Shown: piece after piece, positions 34,912 through 43,102 of the stretch
Layout: every line of letters starts with the position of its first letter
How positions within the stretch are numbered: the first letter of the stretch is position 1
Assembly: GCF_035593305.1 (NCBI RefSeq)
Contig: NZ_CP141615.1
Location: 2,077,722-2,141,721 of the forward strand
Length of the DNA: 64,000 nt
Source of the DNA: Limnochorda sp. L945t
Lineage (GTDB): Bacteria; Bacillota; Limnochordia; Limnochordales; Geochordaceae
Direction of reading: 5' to 3'
Program-made: the position numbers and the translations under genes
The notes under the pieces: generated by a model
Database searches by the model: none
What the model was told of the DNA's origin: nothing
What the model saw: only the letters and a program-made list of their open reading frames with translations

Positions 34912-34950
34912 ATGGTGTCAACGGGTGCGAGGGTCGGGCGGGCGCGGTGA
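34912..34950 (+). CDS. Possible 12-residue leader peptide overlapping the kinase start
   Basis: ATG 34912 follows GTGAGG with a 5-base spacing and encodes MVSTGARVGRAR before TGA at 34948. That stop overlaps the GTG start of the kinase (GTGA at 34947), while the kinase itself has no close Shine-Dalgarno. The arrangement suggests translational coupling through a leader peptide, as with the GTGA overlaps elsewhere in the window. Short length makes chance likely. Confidence 0.3.
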   Translation: MVSTGARVGRAR

Positions 34951-36407
34951 AGGAGTCGGTCATCGAGTTTTTCCGGGCCAACGCGGTGGTGGTCCAGTTC
35001 GCCTATGGACTGGCCTTTTTCGCCATGGGCCTCGCCATCGCCCTGGAGTCGCGGCGCCCGAGCCAGCTGCGCATGGCACGCCACCTCCCGCTGCTCGGTA
35101 CCTTTGGCATCCTGCAGGCGCTGGCGAGTTGGGGGCAGGTCTTCATCCCCATCCAGCGCACGTATACGCCGCCGGCCATCGTGGTGACGCTGCAGGCTCT
35201 GCACGCGCTCCTGACGGCGCTGACCTTCTCGTTCTTGATGGCGTTCGGTGCGCGCCTTCTGGCCGATGGCGACCCGAAGCTCCGGCTGCTCGCCCATCTG
35301 CCCCTCTTGCTCACGACGGTCTGGGGCGTGAGCTTCTTCTTCTACCCCGTGGTCATGCTGCCCGCGAGCTACGAGCACTGGCTGGTCGTCAGCGAGGCGT
35401 GGTCCCGATACATCCTGGCCTTCCCCGGGGCGGTGCTGGTGGCTGTTGCGCTGGCCCGCCAGTTCGACGAGCTGCGGGTAGCGGGCATGGGGCATCTGGT
35501 GCGGCGGCTGCAGTGGGCCATCGTCTCGTTCGGCGCTTACGCCGTGGCGGCCGGCCTGATCGTGCCCAACGCCGGGTTTTTCCCGTCTAACCGGCTCAAC
35601 TCCGAGCAGTTCTTGCAGGTGACCGGCCTTCCGGTGGAGGGCGTTCGGGCGCTGACCGGGCTCGGTATGGCGTATTTCATGATCCGGGTCATGGAGATGT
35701 TCGACATCGAGGCGGCCCAGCGGCTGGAGGAAGTGCGGAGGATGCGGGCGATTCTCGCCGAGCGGGACCGGATCGCCCGGGAGCTGCACGACGGCGTCAT
35801 TCAGTCCTTGTACGCATTGGGCCTGGGCATGCAAAACGCGCGGTACGCCATGGAGTCGACCCCCGAGGCGAGCCGGCGCTTGCTCGACGAGCTGCTCGCC
35901 CGGGTCAACGGCATCATCCAGGACGTCCGGGGGTACATCATGGACCTGCGCCTGCCGGGCGAGACCGCCCTCACTCTCGCCCAAAAGCTGAGCGCGGTCG
36001 CCGGCGAGGCCTCCCGGGTCTATCACCTGCCGGTACACCTGGAGATAGGATCCATTGACGAGAAGGCGTTGCCGCCCGCGGTCGCCAATGAACTCTCCCA
36101 GGTGGTGAAGGAGGCCGTCAGCAACGCCGCCCGCCACGGGCAGCCCCGCCAGGTGCGCGTCGGCGTGCACGAGTCGGAGGGCGAGCTCGTGCTGTACGTG
36201 CAGGACGACGGGCGTGGGTTCGACCCCGGGCAGGCCGGCGATCGCCAGGGATGGGGCCTGGTCAACATGCGCCGGCGGGCGGAGCTCCTGGGGGGCGAGT
36301 TCGACATCGACAGCCGCCCGGGAGAGGGCACGACCGTGATGGTACGTATTCCCTTACGGGCGCCGTCGGAGCGAGCCCCCGTGGAGGGGCAACGGATCAG
36401 CGCATGA
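34947..36407 (+). CDS. 7TM sensor histidine kinase, NarL/LiaS-type (HisKA_3)
   Basis: 486 residues. Seven hydrophobic segments lie between residues about 12 and 255 (for example FAYGLAFFAMGLAIALES and ALTGLGMAYFMIRVMEMF), forming a membrane sensor with no large external domain. The dimerisation helix has ERDRIARELHDGVIQSLYAL with phospho-accepting H281, and the ATP-binding domain has VVKEAVSNAARHGQP (N box), DDGRGFDP (G1) and QGWGLVNMRRRAELLGG (G2). The ligand is unknown; a 7TM bundle suggests a membrane-soluble or small diffusible signal. It is followed 27 bases later by its likely partner regulator. The start is GTG 34947. Confidence 0.92.
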   Translation: MKESVIEFFRANAVVVQFAYGLAFFAMGLAIALESRRPSQLRMARHLPLLGTFGILQALASWGQVFIPIQRTYTPPAIVVTLQALHALLTALTFSFLMAFGARLLADGDPKLRLLAHLPLLLTTVWGVSFFFYPVVMLPASYEHWLVVSEAWSRYILAFPGAVLVAVALARQFDELRVAGMGHLVRRLQWAIVSFGAYAVAAGLIVPNAGFFPSNRLNSEQFLQVTGLPVEGVRALTGLGMAYFMIRVMEMFDIEAAQRLEEVRRMRAILAERDRIARELHDGVIQSLYALGLGMQNARYAMESTPEASRRLLDELLARVNGIIQDVRGYIMDLRLPGETALTLAQKLSAVAGEASRVYHLPVHLEIGSIDEKALPPAVANELSQVVKEAVSNAARHGQPRQVRVGVHESEGELVLYVQDDGRGFDPGQAGDRQGWGLVNMRRRAELLGGEFDIDSRPGEGTTVMVRIPLRAPSERAPVEGQRISA

Positions 36408-36434
36408 AAGCGGACGACGAGGTGAGAAGCCGCC

Positions 36435-37148
36435 ATGGTTGACGGTGCGTCTGGCCGTCCACAGCAGGCCGGCAGGCAGGTGCGCATCCTGGTGGCCGAC
36501 GACCACGAGGTCGTACGGATCGGGCTCCGGTCGCTGCTGGAGCGGATCCCGGAGTTCGCCGTGGTGGGAGAGGCCGATACCGGCAGCCGGGCGGTGGAGC
36601 TGACCGACTCTCTCCAGCCCGACGTCGTCGTCATGGACATCCGCATGCCGGAGCTCAACGGGGTCGAGGCTTGCCGGCGCATCAAGGAGCGCCATCCCGG
36701 GGTCAAAGTCATCATGCTCACCTCGTACCCCGACGACGAGGCCGTCTTCGGGGCGGTCATGGCCGGGGCCAGCGGTTACGTCCTCAAAGAGGTCAACTCG
36801 ATGGACCTGGTGGACGCCATCCGCACCGTGGCGCGCGGCGAGTCGCTGCTCGACCCGTCGGTGACGGGCAAGCTCCTCGACCGGGTCCGCAACATGACCG
36901 CCGAGGAGGCCCAGCCGCACGAGAAGCTCAACCCTCAGGAGCGCCGCATCCTGGCGCTCATCGCCGAGGGCAAGACCAACCGGGAGATCGCCGAAACCTT
37001 GTACTTGAGCGAAAAGACGGTTCGCAACTACGTCTCCATGATCCTGAGCAAGCTCGGACTGGCCAACCGGGCCGAGGCGGCCGCGTACGCCGTCCGGCAA
37101 AACATGGTGCGGGATGTCAAACCCGACGGGCACATGAACGGCGCGTAG
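36435..37148 (+). CDS. NarL/DevR-type response regulator
   Basis: 237 residues: receiver domain with acidic pocket ADDHEVV and phospho-acceptor D68 in [13 protein letters not shown], then Lys in YVLKEVNS, then a LuxR-type helix-turn-helix [20 protein letters not shown] followed by [20 protein letters not shown]. The DNA-binding part is close to DevR/DosR (EKTVRNYVS). It is partner of the 7TM kinase by position and family. About 17 extra residues precede the first strand. The target genes are unknown; the following membrane protein and the peptide transporter are candidates. Confidence 0.94.
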   Translation: MVDGASGRPQQAGRQVRILVADDHEVVRIGLRSLLERIPEFAVVGEADTGSRAVELTDSLQPDVVVMDIRMPELNGVEACRRIKERHPGVKVIMLTSYPDDEAVFGAVMAGASGYVLKEVNSMDLVDAIRTVARGESLLDPSVTGKLLDRVRNMTAEEAQPHEKLNPQERRILALIAEGKTNREIAETLYLSEKTVRNYVSMILSKLGLANRAEAAAYAVRQNMVRDVKPDGHMNGA

Positions 37149-37193
37149 CCGCGCCGGACGTGGCCCGGTCAGGGACGGGGGGCTGGCGCATCG

Positions 37194-37922
37194 ATGAACC
37201 CGGTGACCCACACGCTGTCCGTGAGCGTGGCGGCCGCGGCCTTTGCCGTGAGCACGGCGTTTGCGGCCATGGTGCTGCGCCGCTTCGGCCGCAGGCCGCG
37301 CTCTTTGCACCTGTTGCTCTGGGGTATCGGCCTGCTCCTGTACGCCATCGGCGCGGCCGCGCAGGTGCACAGAGGACTCTACGGTTTCAGCGAGGCAGGC
37401 TTCCGGCTCTGGTACCTGACGGGAGCGGTCATGGTGGCCGCCTACCTGGGCCAGGGTACGGCTTACCTCTTGCTGCCCCGGCGCGTCGCGCACCTCTTGA
37501 TGGCGCTCCTGGCCGTGGGTACTTCGTATGCAGCATTCAAAGTGGCGGGGGCGCAGCTCGACCCGGCACGGGCCGCAGGGGCCGAACTCTCCGCGGCCGT
37601 CATCGTCTCGCCGGGCGTCCGGGTGCTGACTCCGTTTTTCAACGTCTACGGCACCCTGTTGCTGGTGGGCGGAGCCCTCTGGTCGGCGTGGGCCTTTCGC
37701 CGGCGGCGTACCCACTACGACCGGATGATCGGCAACGTCCTCATCGCCCTCGGGGGCCTGGCGCCTGCCATCGGGGGGACGCTCAACCGGTTCGGCCTGC
37801 CGGGCCTGTACGTGGGCGAACTGGTCGGCGCCGTCGTGATGTACCTGGGGTTCTTGAAGGCGACTTCCCCCGATCCCGTCCGGTCGGCCCGTCCTGCCCC
37901 CCACCCTGCGCCGGGCGCCTGA
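37194..37922 (+). CDS. Seven-helix membrane protein of unknown function
   Basis: 242 residues with seven hydrophobic stretches, for example VSVAAAAFAVSTAFAAMVLR and HLLLWGIGLLLYAIGAAAQ, ending in a Pro/Ala tail. No enzyme motif is seen. The helix layout and N-out orientation resemble the sensor part of the upstream kinase (a buried GxxxY/W pattern and short loops), so it may sense the same signal or be a paralogue of that sensor module. It lies 46 bases after the response regulator on the same strand and is probably in the same operon. Confidence 0.75.
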   Translation: MNPVTHTLSVSVAAAAFAVSTAFAAMVLRRFGRRPRSLHLLLWGIGLLLYAIGAAAQVHRGLYGFSEAGFRLWYLTGAVMVAAYLGQGTAYLLLPRRVAHLLMALLAVGTSYAAFKVAGAQLDPARAAGAELSAAVIVSPGVRVLTPFFNVYGTLLLVGGALWSAWAFRRRRTHYDRMIGNVLIALGGLAPAIGGTLNRFGLPGLYVGELVGAVVMYLGFLKATSPDPVRSARPAPHPAPGA

Positions 37923-38253
37923 CGCTCGCGGGTTCCCGGGAGTCTCCCAGAAAGTTCCTCCAGGCGCCGGCTCCCTCCGGAGGTGACACCCGCAGGGACG
38001 CGGCCGCCCTGGACCGGGCCTGCAGGGCTTTACGCGCGTCCAGACAGGGAATGCGGCGCGGCAGGAGTTGACACCATGCTGCCGAACCGAACCCCCCAAG
38101 GGATATCGTTCGGAGAGGGCGCGAGCCAATAAGGGGGGAGCGTGGAGGGAGCTGGTAGGCCCCCCCTCCGTACAGCGGGGGGGGCGGGTGTTCGTGTTCC
38201 GCGCGCGAAACGAGGAGAGCTCGGCCTCGAGCTCGGGAAGGGAGTGCAGCCTT
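37923..38253 (+). other. Leader region of the peptide transporter operon
   Basis: This 331-base stretch holds no convincing gene. It has an all-G:C hairpin with 8-base arms GCCCCCCC (38159-38166) and GGGGGGGC (38178-38185), and a perfect TTGACA at 38068-38073 that has no matching -10 box 16-18 bases downstream. A strong Shine-Dalgarno AAGGGAG lies at 38238-38244 before the TTG start of the binding protein. A long untranslated leader or an RNA regulator is possible; I recognise no known riboswitch motif. Confidence 0.45.
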
Positions 38254-39942
38254 TTGCGGCATACGTGGCGACAGGTGGCGTTCGTGGCGGCGGTGGCGAT
38301 GGCGCTGGCGGGGGCCCTGGGCGGCGTGGCGCTGGCGGCCAAACCCTTACCGCCCATCGTGATGTTGAGCGACACGGGCGACGTGGTGCGGACGATGAAC
38401 CAGGCCATCCAGGAGATGGTTCGCAAGAACCTGGGCCTGGAGATCCAGATCGAGTACATGGACTTCAAGACCCGCCTCGAGCGGATGCGCAACAGCAACT
38501 TCTCCGTCGTCTTCGCCGGGTGGGGGCCCGACTACGACGATCCCATGACCTTCCTCGACCTGTGGGTCACGGATAGCGCCTTCAACGACGGCAAGTGGAG
38601 CAACCAGCGCTACGACGAGCTCCTGGCGGCCGCGAAGAACACCACCGACCAGGAAAAGCGCATGCAGTACTTCGTCGAGGCGGAGAAGATCCTGGCGCAG
38701 GAGGCTCCCATCGCTCCCGTTTACTGGCGATCCCGCCTCTCGCTCTACAAGCCGTGGGTGAAGGGGATCATCCGGCGGCCGGTGGGGGCCGAGGCCGAGT
38801 ACAAGTGGGCCTACACCCAGGGCCGGCCGGGCGGCGACTCGCCGATGTACCTCAACCTCAACCTGGGCGAGGAGCCTCCCGATCTGGATCCGGCGACGTC
38901 CACCGACACCGTCTCCTTCCTCATCCTCAACGCCACCCTCGACGGCCTCGTGCGCAAGGATGCCCAGGGCCAGATCCGCCCGGGTAGCGGGTTGGCCGAG
39001 AGCTGGACGGTCTCCCCGGACCAGAAGGTGTACACCTTCAAGCTCCGCAAGGCCACCTGGGACGACGGCACGCCCATCACCGCCGACGACTTCGTCTACC
39101 AGTGGCGGCGCGTGATCGACCCGCGGACGGCCTCCCAGTACCAGTTCATGATGGAGCTGGCCGGCATCGCCAACGGCTCCAAGATCGCCAAGATGGACGC
39201 GAAGGACGGGGAGGCCATCGACAAGGCCCTGGAGACCTTTGGCGTGAAGGCGCTGGACGAGCGGACGCTGCAGGTCACCCTGGAGAAACCCAACCCGCTT
39301 TTCCTCGAGCTGACCACGTTCATCAGCTTCCTGCCGGCGCCCAAGCACCTGGTCGAAAAGTACGGCGACAAGTATGCCGCTGAGGCCAGCACCATCGGGG
39401 CATCCGGGCCCTTCCGGATCGCCGAGTGGAAGCACCAGTACGAGCTGGTCCTGGAGAAAAACCCGAAGTACTGGGACGCCAAGAACGTGAAGCTCCAGAA
39501 GATCCACTTCGACATGATCACGGACGCGGGCACGGCCCTGCAGATGTACGAGCAGGGCAAGCTCGATATCGCCGGCGTCGCCAGCCGCTACGTCGACGTG
39601 TACCGCAATCACCCCGACCTGCAGCCGCCGTGGCCCGACGGCTCCACCTTCTACTGGGAGTTCAACACCCTCGATCCGGTGCTGAAGAACGCCAAGGTGC
39701 GCCGGGCCATCGCGCTGGCCATCGACCGCAAGGCGTTCGCCGACCGGGTGCTGCGCAACGGATCGTATCCGGCCACGTCGCTCACGCCTCCGGTCATCAC
39801 CGACCCGGCCAAGGGCGGGATCTTCCAAAAGCGGGTCGGCGAGCTCTTCCCCGCCACGCCCGACGTGAAGCTGGCCCGCCAGCTGCTGCGGGAAGGCCTC
39901 ACCGAGCTCGGCTACGAGGTCCCGGAGGTGGCCCGCCAGTAG
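38254..39942 (+). CDS. Circularly permuted OppA-type peptide-binding protein
   Basis: 562 residues. The TTG at 38254 has AAGGGAG nine bases ahead and yields a Sec signal peptide (RHTWRQVAFVAAVAMALAGA, then ALAAK). Residues about 30-189 read LPPIVMLSDTGD, AIQEMVRKNLGLEIQIE, AGWGPDYDDPMTFLDL, KWSNQRYDELLAAA, AEKILAQEAPIAPVY and KPWVKG, ending EYKWAYTQ. These are the blocks that normally form the C-terminal third of OppA. After a linker GRPGGDSP, residues about 198-562 read MYLNLNLGEEPPDLDPATST, ESWTVSPDQKVYTFKLRKAT, TADDFVYQWRRVIDP, ASGPFRIAEW, KVRRAIALAIDRKAFADRVL and LLREGLTELGYEVPE, normally the N-terminal two thirds. Both parts are complete and in one frame, so total content matches a normal OppA. 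No lipobox Cys. Followed by oppB/C/D/F-like genes. Confidence 0.88.
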   Translation: MRHTWRQVAFVAAVAMALAGALGGVALAAKPLPPIVMLSDTGDVVRTMNQAIQEMVRKNLGLEIQIEYMDFKTRLERMRNSNFSVVFAGWGPDYDDPMTFLDLWVTDSAFNDGKWSNQRYDELLAAAKNTTDQEKRMQYFVEAEKILAQEAPIAPVYWRSRLSLYKPWVKGIIRRPVGAEAEYKWAYTQGRPGGDSPMYLNLNLGEEPPDLDPATSTDTVSFLILNATLDGLVRKDAQGQIRPGSGLAESWTVSPDQKVYTFKLRKATWDDGTPITADDFVYQWRRVIDPRTASQYQFMMELAGIANGSKIAKMDAKDGEAIDKALETFGVKALDERTLQVTLEKPNPLFLELTTFISFLPAPKHLVEKYGDKYAAEASTIGASGPFRIAEWKHQYELVLEKNPKYWDAKNVKLQKIHFDMITDAGTALQMYEQGKLDIAGVASRYVDVYRNHPDLQPPWPDGSTFYWEFNTLDPVLKNAKVRRAIALAIDRKAFADRVLRNGSYPATSLTPPVITDPAKGGIFQKRVGELFPATPDVKLARQLLREGLTELGYEVPEVARQ

Positions 39943-39991
39943 CGCTGCCGGATGCATTCCAAAAGCATCTGGCACGATGGCAAGATCGCCA

Positions 39992-40024
39992 GGAGGTGGA
40001 GACCCCGGCCGGGCCTCCACCTCC
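39992..40024 (+). other. Intercistronic hairpin after the binding-protein gene
   Basis: Perfect 10-base arms GGAGGTGGAG (39992-40001) and CTCCACCTCC (40015-40024), with a G+C-rich inner loop and no T-run, in the 134-base gap between the peptide-binding gene and the first permease gene. Such hairpins commonly block 3' exonucleases so that the binding protein is made in excess over the membrane subunits. Confidence 0.7.
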
Positions 40025-40076
40025 CCCCGGCTCTCCGTGCCGGGTGGATGGCCGGTACGCCAGGAGGTAAAGGGCA

Positions 40077-41003
40077 TTGGTCCGTTACATCGCGAGGCGC
40101 ATCGCTCTGGGCGTGCTCACGCTGTGGGTCATCGCCACGCTCACCTTCGTCCTGATGCACGCCATCCCCGGGGATCCTTTCGCCAGCGAGAAGCTCACGC
40201 CGCAGATCCACCAGCTCATGCTGGTCAAGTACGGGATGGATCGGCCCCTCATCCAGCAGTACTTCACATACCTCGGCAACCTCGTGCGCGGCGACCTGGG
40301 GTACTCGATGCGGCAGATGAACCGCACCGTCAACGACATGATCCGGGAGGGCTTCCCGGTCTCGGCCCATCTGGGGCTGCAGGCGATCGCCGTCGGGGTG
40401 ACCTTCGGGCTGGTGCTCGGCGTGATCGCCGCCGTCAACCACAACCGGTGGCCCGACTACGTCGTGATCCTCCTCGCCCTGCTCTTCGTCTCCATCCCCG
40501 GCTTCGTGGTCGGTGCGCTCATGCAGTACGTCTTCGGCGTCAGGCTGGGGTGGCTGCCGGTGGCCCGCTGGGAGGGCTTCGTCTACACGATCATGCCGAC
40601 GCTGGCCCTGGGCCTTTCGATGATGGCCGGCCAGGCGCGCTTCATGCGAAGCAGCATGCTGGAGGTCCTGGATCAGGATTACGTCCGCACCGCCGAGTCC
40701 AAGGGCCTCTCCCGGCGAGAGGTGCTCTGGCGGCACACCATTCGCAACGCCATCTTACCCATCGTGACCATCATGGGGCCGCTCGTCGCAGGGGTGGTGA
40801 CCGGCTCGTTCATCATCGAGAGCATGTTCGGCATCCCCGGGCTCGGCAAGTATTACGTGCAGAGCATCTATAACCGGGACTACCCGCTGATCATGGGGAC
40901 CACCATGTTTTACGCGGTGTTGCTCGTCGCCATGATGCTCCTGGTCGACCTGGCGTATACCCTGGTAGACCCGAGGATCCGGCTGGGGAAGGCCTCCGAC
41001 TGA
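40077..41003 (+). CDS. oppB: Oligopeptide ABC transporter permease, OppB type
   Basis: 308 residues, six membrane helices. MVRYIARRIALGVLTLWVIA is the typical OppB/DppB N-terminus, followed by GDPFASEKLTP, GDLGYSMRQ and, near the end, the EAA-type loop RTAESKGLSRREVLWRHTIR NA region and GSFIIESMFGIPGLGKYY. TTG 40077 is preceded by AGGAGG. It is the first membrane subunit, downstream of the permuted binding protein, and has all features of a functional transporter subunit. Confidence 0.95.
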   Translation: MVRYIARRIALGVLTLWVIATLTFVLMHAIPGDPFASEKLTPQIHQLMLVKYGMDRPLIQQYFTYLGNLVRGDLGYSMRQMNRTVNDMIREGFPVSAHLGLQAIAVGVTFGLVLGVIAAVNHNRWPDYVVILLALLFVSIPGFVVGALMQYVFGVRLGWLPVARWEGFVYTIMPTLALGLSMMAGQARFMRSSMLEVLDQDYVRTAESKGLSRREVLWRHTIRNAILPIVTIMGPLVAGVVTGSFIIESMFGIPGLGKYYVQSIYNRDYPLIMGTTMFYAVLLVAMMLLVDLAYTLVDPRIRLGKASD

Positions 41004-41058
41004 TGAAGAGCAGGAGATCCACGCGGAGCAACAGGGCAGCAGGGAGCGGTGGAGCACA

Positions 41059-41994
41059 GTGAACCAGGCCGTACGCGCGATAGACCCCCCCGCCGAGCTC
41101 TTCCGGCCGGCAGCCATCTCGGAGGAGGCTGCAGAGGCGCTCGACCGGCCGCCGCGAAGTTACTGGGCGGATGCATGGGCCCGCTTCCGCCAGAACCGGA
41201 TGGCCGTGGCCGGGCTCGTCGTGCTGGTCGTCATCGGCATCCTGGCCATCGTCGGGCCCTACCTGACCGGCTATGACTACCGGGAGACGAGCCTGCTCGA
41301 CACGGACCTGCCTCCCTCGCCCGAGCACTGGTTCGGCACCGACGAGCTCGGGCGGGACATCTTCACCCGGCTCTGGTTCGGGGCGCGTATCTCGCTGCTC
41401 ATCGGGCTCCTGGCGGCCGCCATCGACCTGGTCGCCGGGGTGACCATGGGCGGGATCGCCGGCTACTTCGGAGGCATGGTCGACGACGTCATCATGCGCA
41501 TCGTCGAGATCGTCTACTCCATCCCGTCGCTCCTCGTGATCATCCTTCTGCTCGTCGTGATAGGGCCGGGGCTCGGCTCCATCGTCGTCGCGCTGGGAGT
41601 CCTGGGATGGGTCGGGATGGCGCGCCTCGTGCGAGGCCAGGAGCTCCAGATCAAGCAGCAGGAGTACGTGCTGGCCGCCCAGGCCCTGGGGGTGCGTTCC
41701 TGGAAGATCATCGTGCGCCATCTGGTGCCCAACACCATGGGGGTCATCCTCGTCAACATCACGTTGACGGTGCCGGGCGCGATTTTCACCGAGGCTTTCC
41801 TTTCGTTCTTGGGGCTGGGCATCCAGGACCCCCTGGCGAGCTTGGGCTCCATGATCTCCTCGTCCTACCAGGTCTTGCGGGTTTATCCGCATGAGCTCCT
41901 CTTCCCGGCCCTGGTCTTGAGCCTGATCCTGCTCGGCTTCAACTTCCTGGGCGACGGGTTGCGCGACGCCCTGGACCCGAGGCAGCGTCATTGA
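41059..41994 (+). CDS. oppC: Oligopeptide ABC transporter permease, OppC type
   Basis: 311 residues. An N-terminal cytoplasmic segment (residues 1-45) leads into RFRQNRMAVAGLVVLVVIG, followed by the OppC signature HWFGTDELGRDIFTRLWFG ARIS, the ATPase-docking stretch RGQELQIKQQEYVLAAQALG, and TEAFLSFLGLGIQDPLASLG. GTG 41059 is the likely start (MNQAVRAIDPP). The downstream oppD begins one base after its stop. Confidence 0.95.
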   Translation: MNQAVRAIDPPAELFRPAAISEEAAEALDRPPRSYWADAWARFRQNRMAVAGLVVLVVIGILAIVGPYLTGYDYRETSLLDTDLPPSPEHWFGTDELGRDIFTRLWFGARISLLIGLLAAAIDLVAGVTMGGIAGYFGGMVDDVIMRIVEIVYSIPSLLVIILLLVVIGPGLGSIVVALGVLGWVGMARLVRGQELQIKQQEYVLAAQALGVRSWKIIVRHLVPNTMGVILVNITLTVPGAIFTEAFLSFLGLGIQDPLASLGSMISSSYQVLRVYPHELLFPALVLSLILLGFNFLGDGLRDALDPRQRH

Positions 41995-41995
41995 C

Positions 41996-43102
41996 ATGGT
42001 CGCTGCAGGTGGAAAAGGAGGCGGCCGCCCCAAGGTGGAGCCACTGTTGAGCATCGACAAGTTGCGGGTCAATTTCTACACCCACGCCGGCACCGTCCAC
42101 GCGGTCCGGGGCGCGTCCTTCGAGGTGCGCGAGGGCGAGACCCTGGCTCTCGTGGGCGAGTCGGGGTGCGGCAAGAGCGTGACGGCCCTTTCCATCATGC
42201 GGCTCGTCCCCCACCCGGGGCGCATCGACGGGGGCACCATCCGGTTCGCCGGCAAGGAGCTCACCGCTCTTTCCCTGCGCGAGATGGAGCGGGTACGGGG
42301 CGCGGAGATCGGGATGATCTTCCAGGATCCGATGACCTCCCTCAATCCCACCATGACCATCGGCCAGCAGATCGCCGAGCCTCTTCGCAAGCACAAGGGC
42401 ATGGGGCCGAAGGAGGCGCTGGACCGGGCGGCCGAGATCCTGGCCATGGTGGGCATCCCCAACCCGCGGACGCGCCTCGCCCAGTTCCCTCACGAGATGA
42501 GCGGCGGCATGCGCCAGCGGGTGATGATCGCCATGGCCATCGCCTGCGAGCCGCACCTGCTCATCGCCGACGAGCCCACCACCTCCCTCGACGTCACCAT
42601 CCAGGCCCAGATCCTGGAGCTCATGAAGGGCCTGCAGGAGAAGTTGGGTATGGCCATCCTGCTCATTACGCACGATCTGGGGGTGGTGGCACGCCTCGCC
42701 GACCGGGTCGTGGTCATGTACGCCGGCCAGGTCGTGGAACAGGCGGGCGTCGATGAGCTCTATTACCATACCCTCCATCCCTACACCCGGGCGCTGATGC
42801 GATCGGTGCCCAACCCGGAGGCCGGAGTCCGGCAGGAGCTGGAGTCCATCGCCGGCTCTCCCCCCGACCTGTACCAGGAGCCGCCCGGATGCCCGTTCGC
42901 TCCGCGCTGCAGCCGGGTGCTCGAGGTGTGCCGGTCCTACCCGCCGCCGTTTTTCGAGGCGGGCCCGGAGCACGTCTCGGCCTGCTGGCTCCTGGATCCC
43001 AGGGCCGGGCGATGGGGCAAGGACTTCCTTGCCACGTCCCCCAGGCCCTACGCCGAGGCCGCCGCCTCCCCCAAAACCCCGGATCAAGAGGTCGAAGCGT
43101 AG
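41996..43102 (+). CDS. oppD: Oligopeptide ABC transporter ATPase, OppD type
   Basis: 368 residues from ATG 41996. Walker A is [14 protein letters not shown]-loop [16 protein letters not shown], signature [15 protein letters not shown], Walker [19 protein letters not shown] and switch His [11 protein letters not shown]. The C-terminal OppD/F extension has [12 protein letters not shown] plus further cysteines (EVC, SACW), which can hold an iron-sulphur cluster. AAAAGGAGG lies inside the first codons, so the real start may be GTG 42035 ([15 protein letters not shown]). Confidence 0.95.
   Translation: MVAAGGKGGGRPKVEPLLSIDKLRVNFYTHAGTVHAVRGASFEVREGETLALVGESGCGKSVTALSIMRLVPHPGRIDGGTIRFAGKELTALSLREMERVRGAEIGMIFQDPMTSLNPTMTIGQQIAEPLRKHKGMGPKEALDRAAEILAMVGIPNPRTRLAQFPHEMSGGMRQRVMIAMAIACEPHLLIADEPTTSLDVTIQAQILELMKGLQEKLGMAILLITHDLGVVARLADRVVVMYAGQVVEQAGVDELYYHTLHPYTRALMRSVPNPEAGVRQELESIAGSPPDLYQEPPGCPFAPRCSRVLEVCRSYPPPFFEAGPEHVSACWLLDPRAGRWGKDFLATSPRPYAEAAASPKTPDQEVEA

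Noticed and set aside
38068-38073. TTGACA as promoter of the peptide transporter
   Set aside because: No -10-like hexamer is found 16 to 18 bases downstream (the region is CCCCCC-rich), so I note it only within the leader region.
38254-39942. Two adjacent broken oppA genes or a pseudogene
   Set aside because: The frame is unbroken, codon use is uniform, each segment occurs once, and the signal peptide and ribosome binding site serve the new N-terminus.
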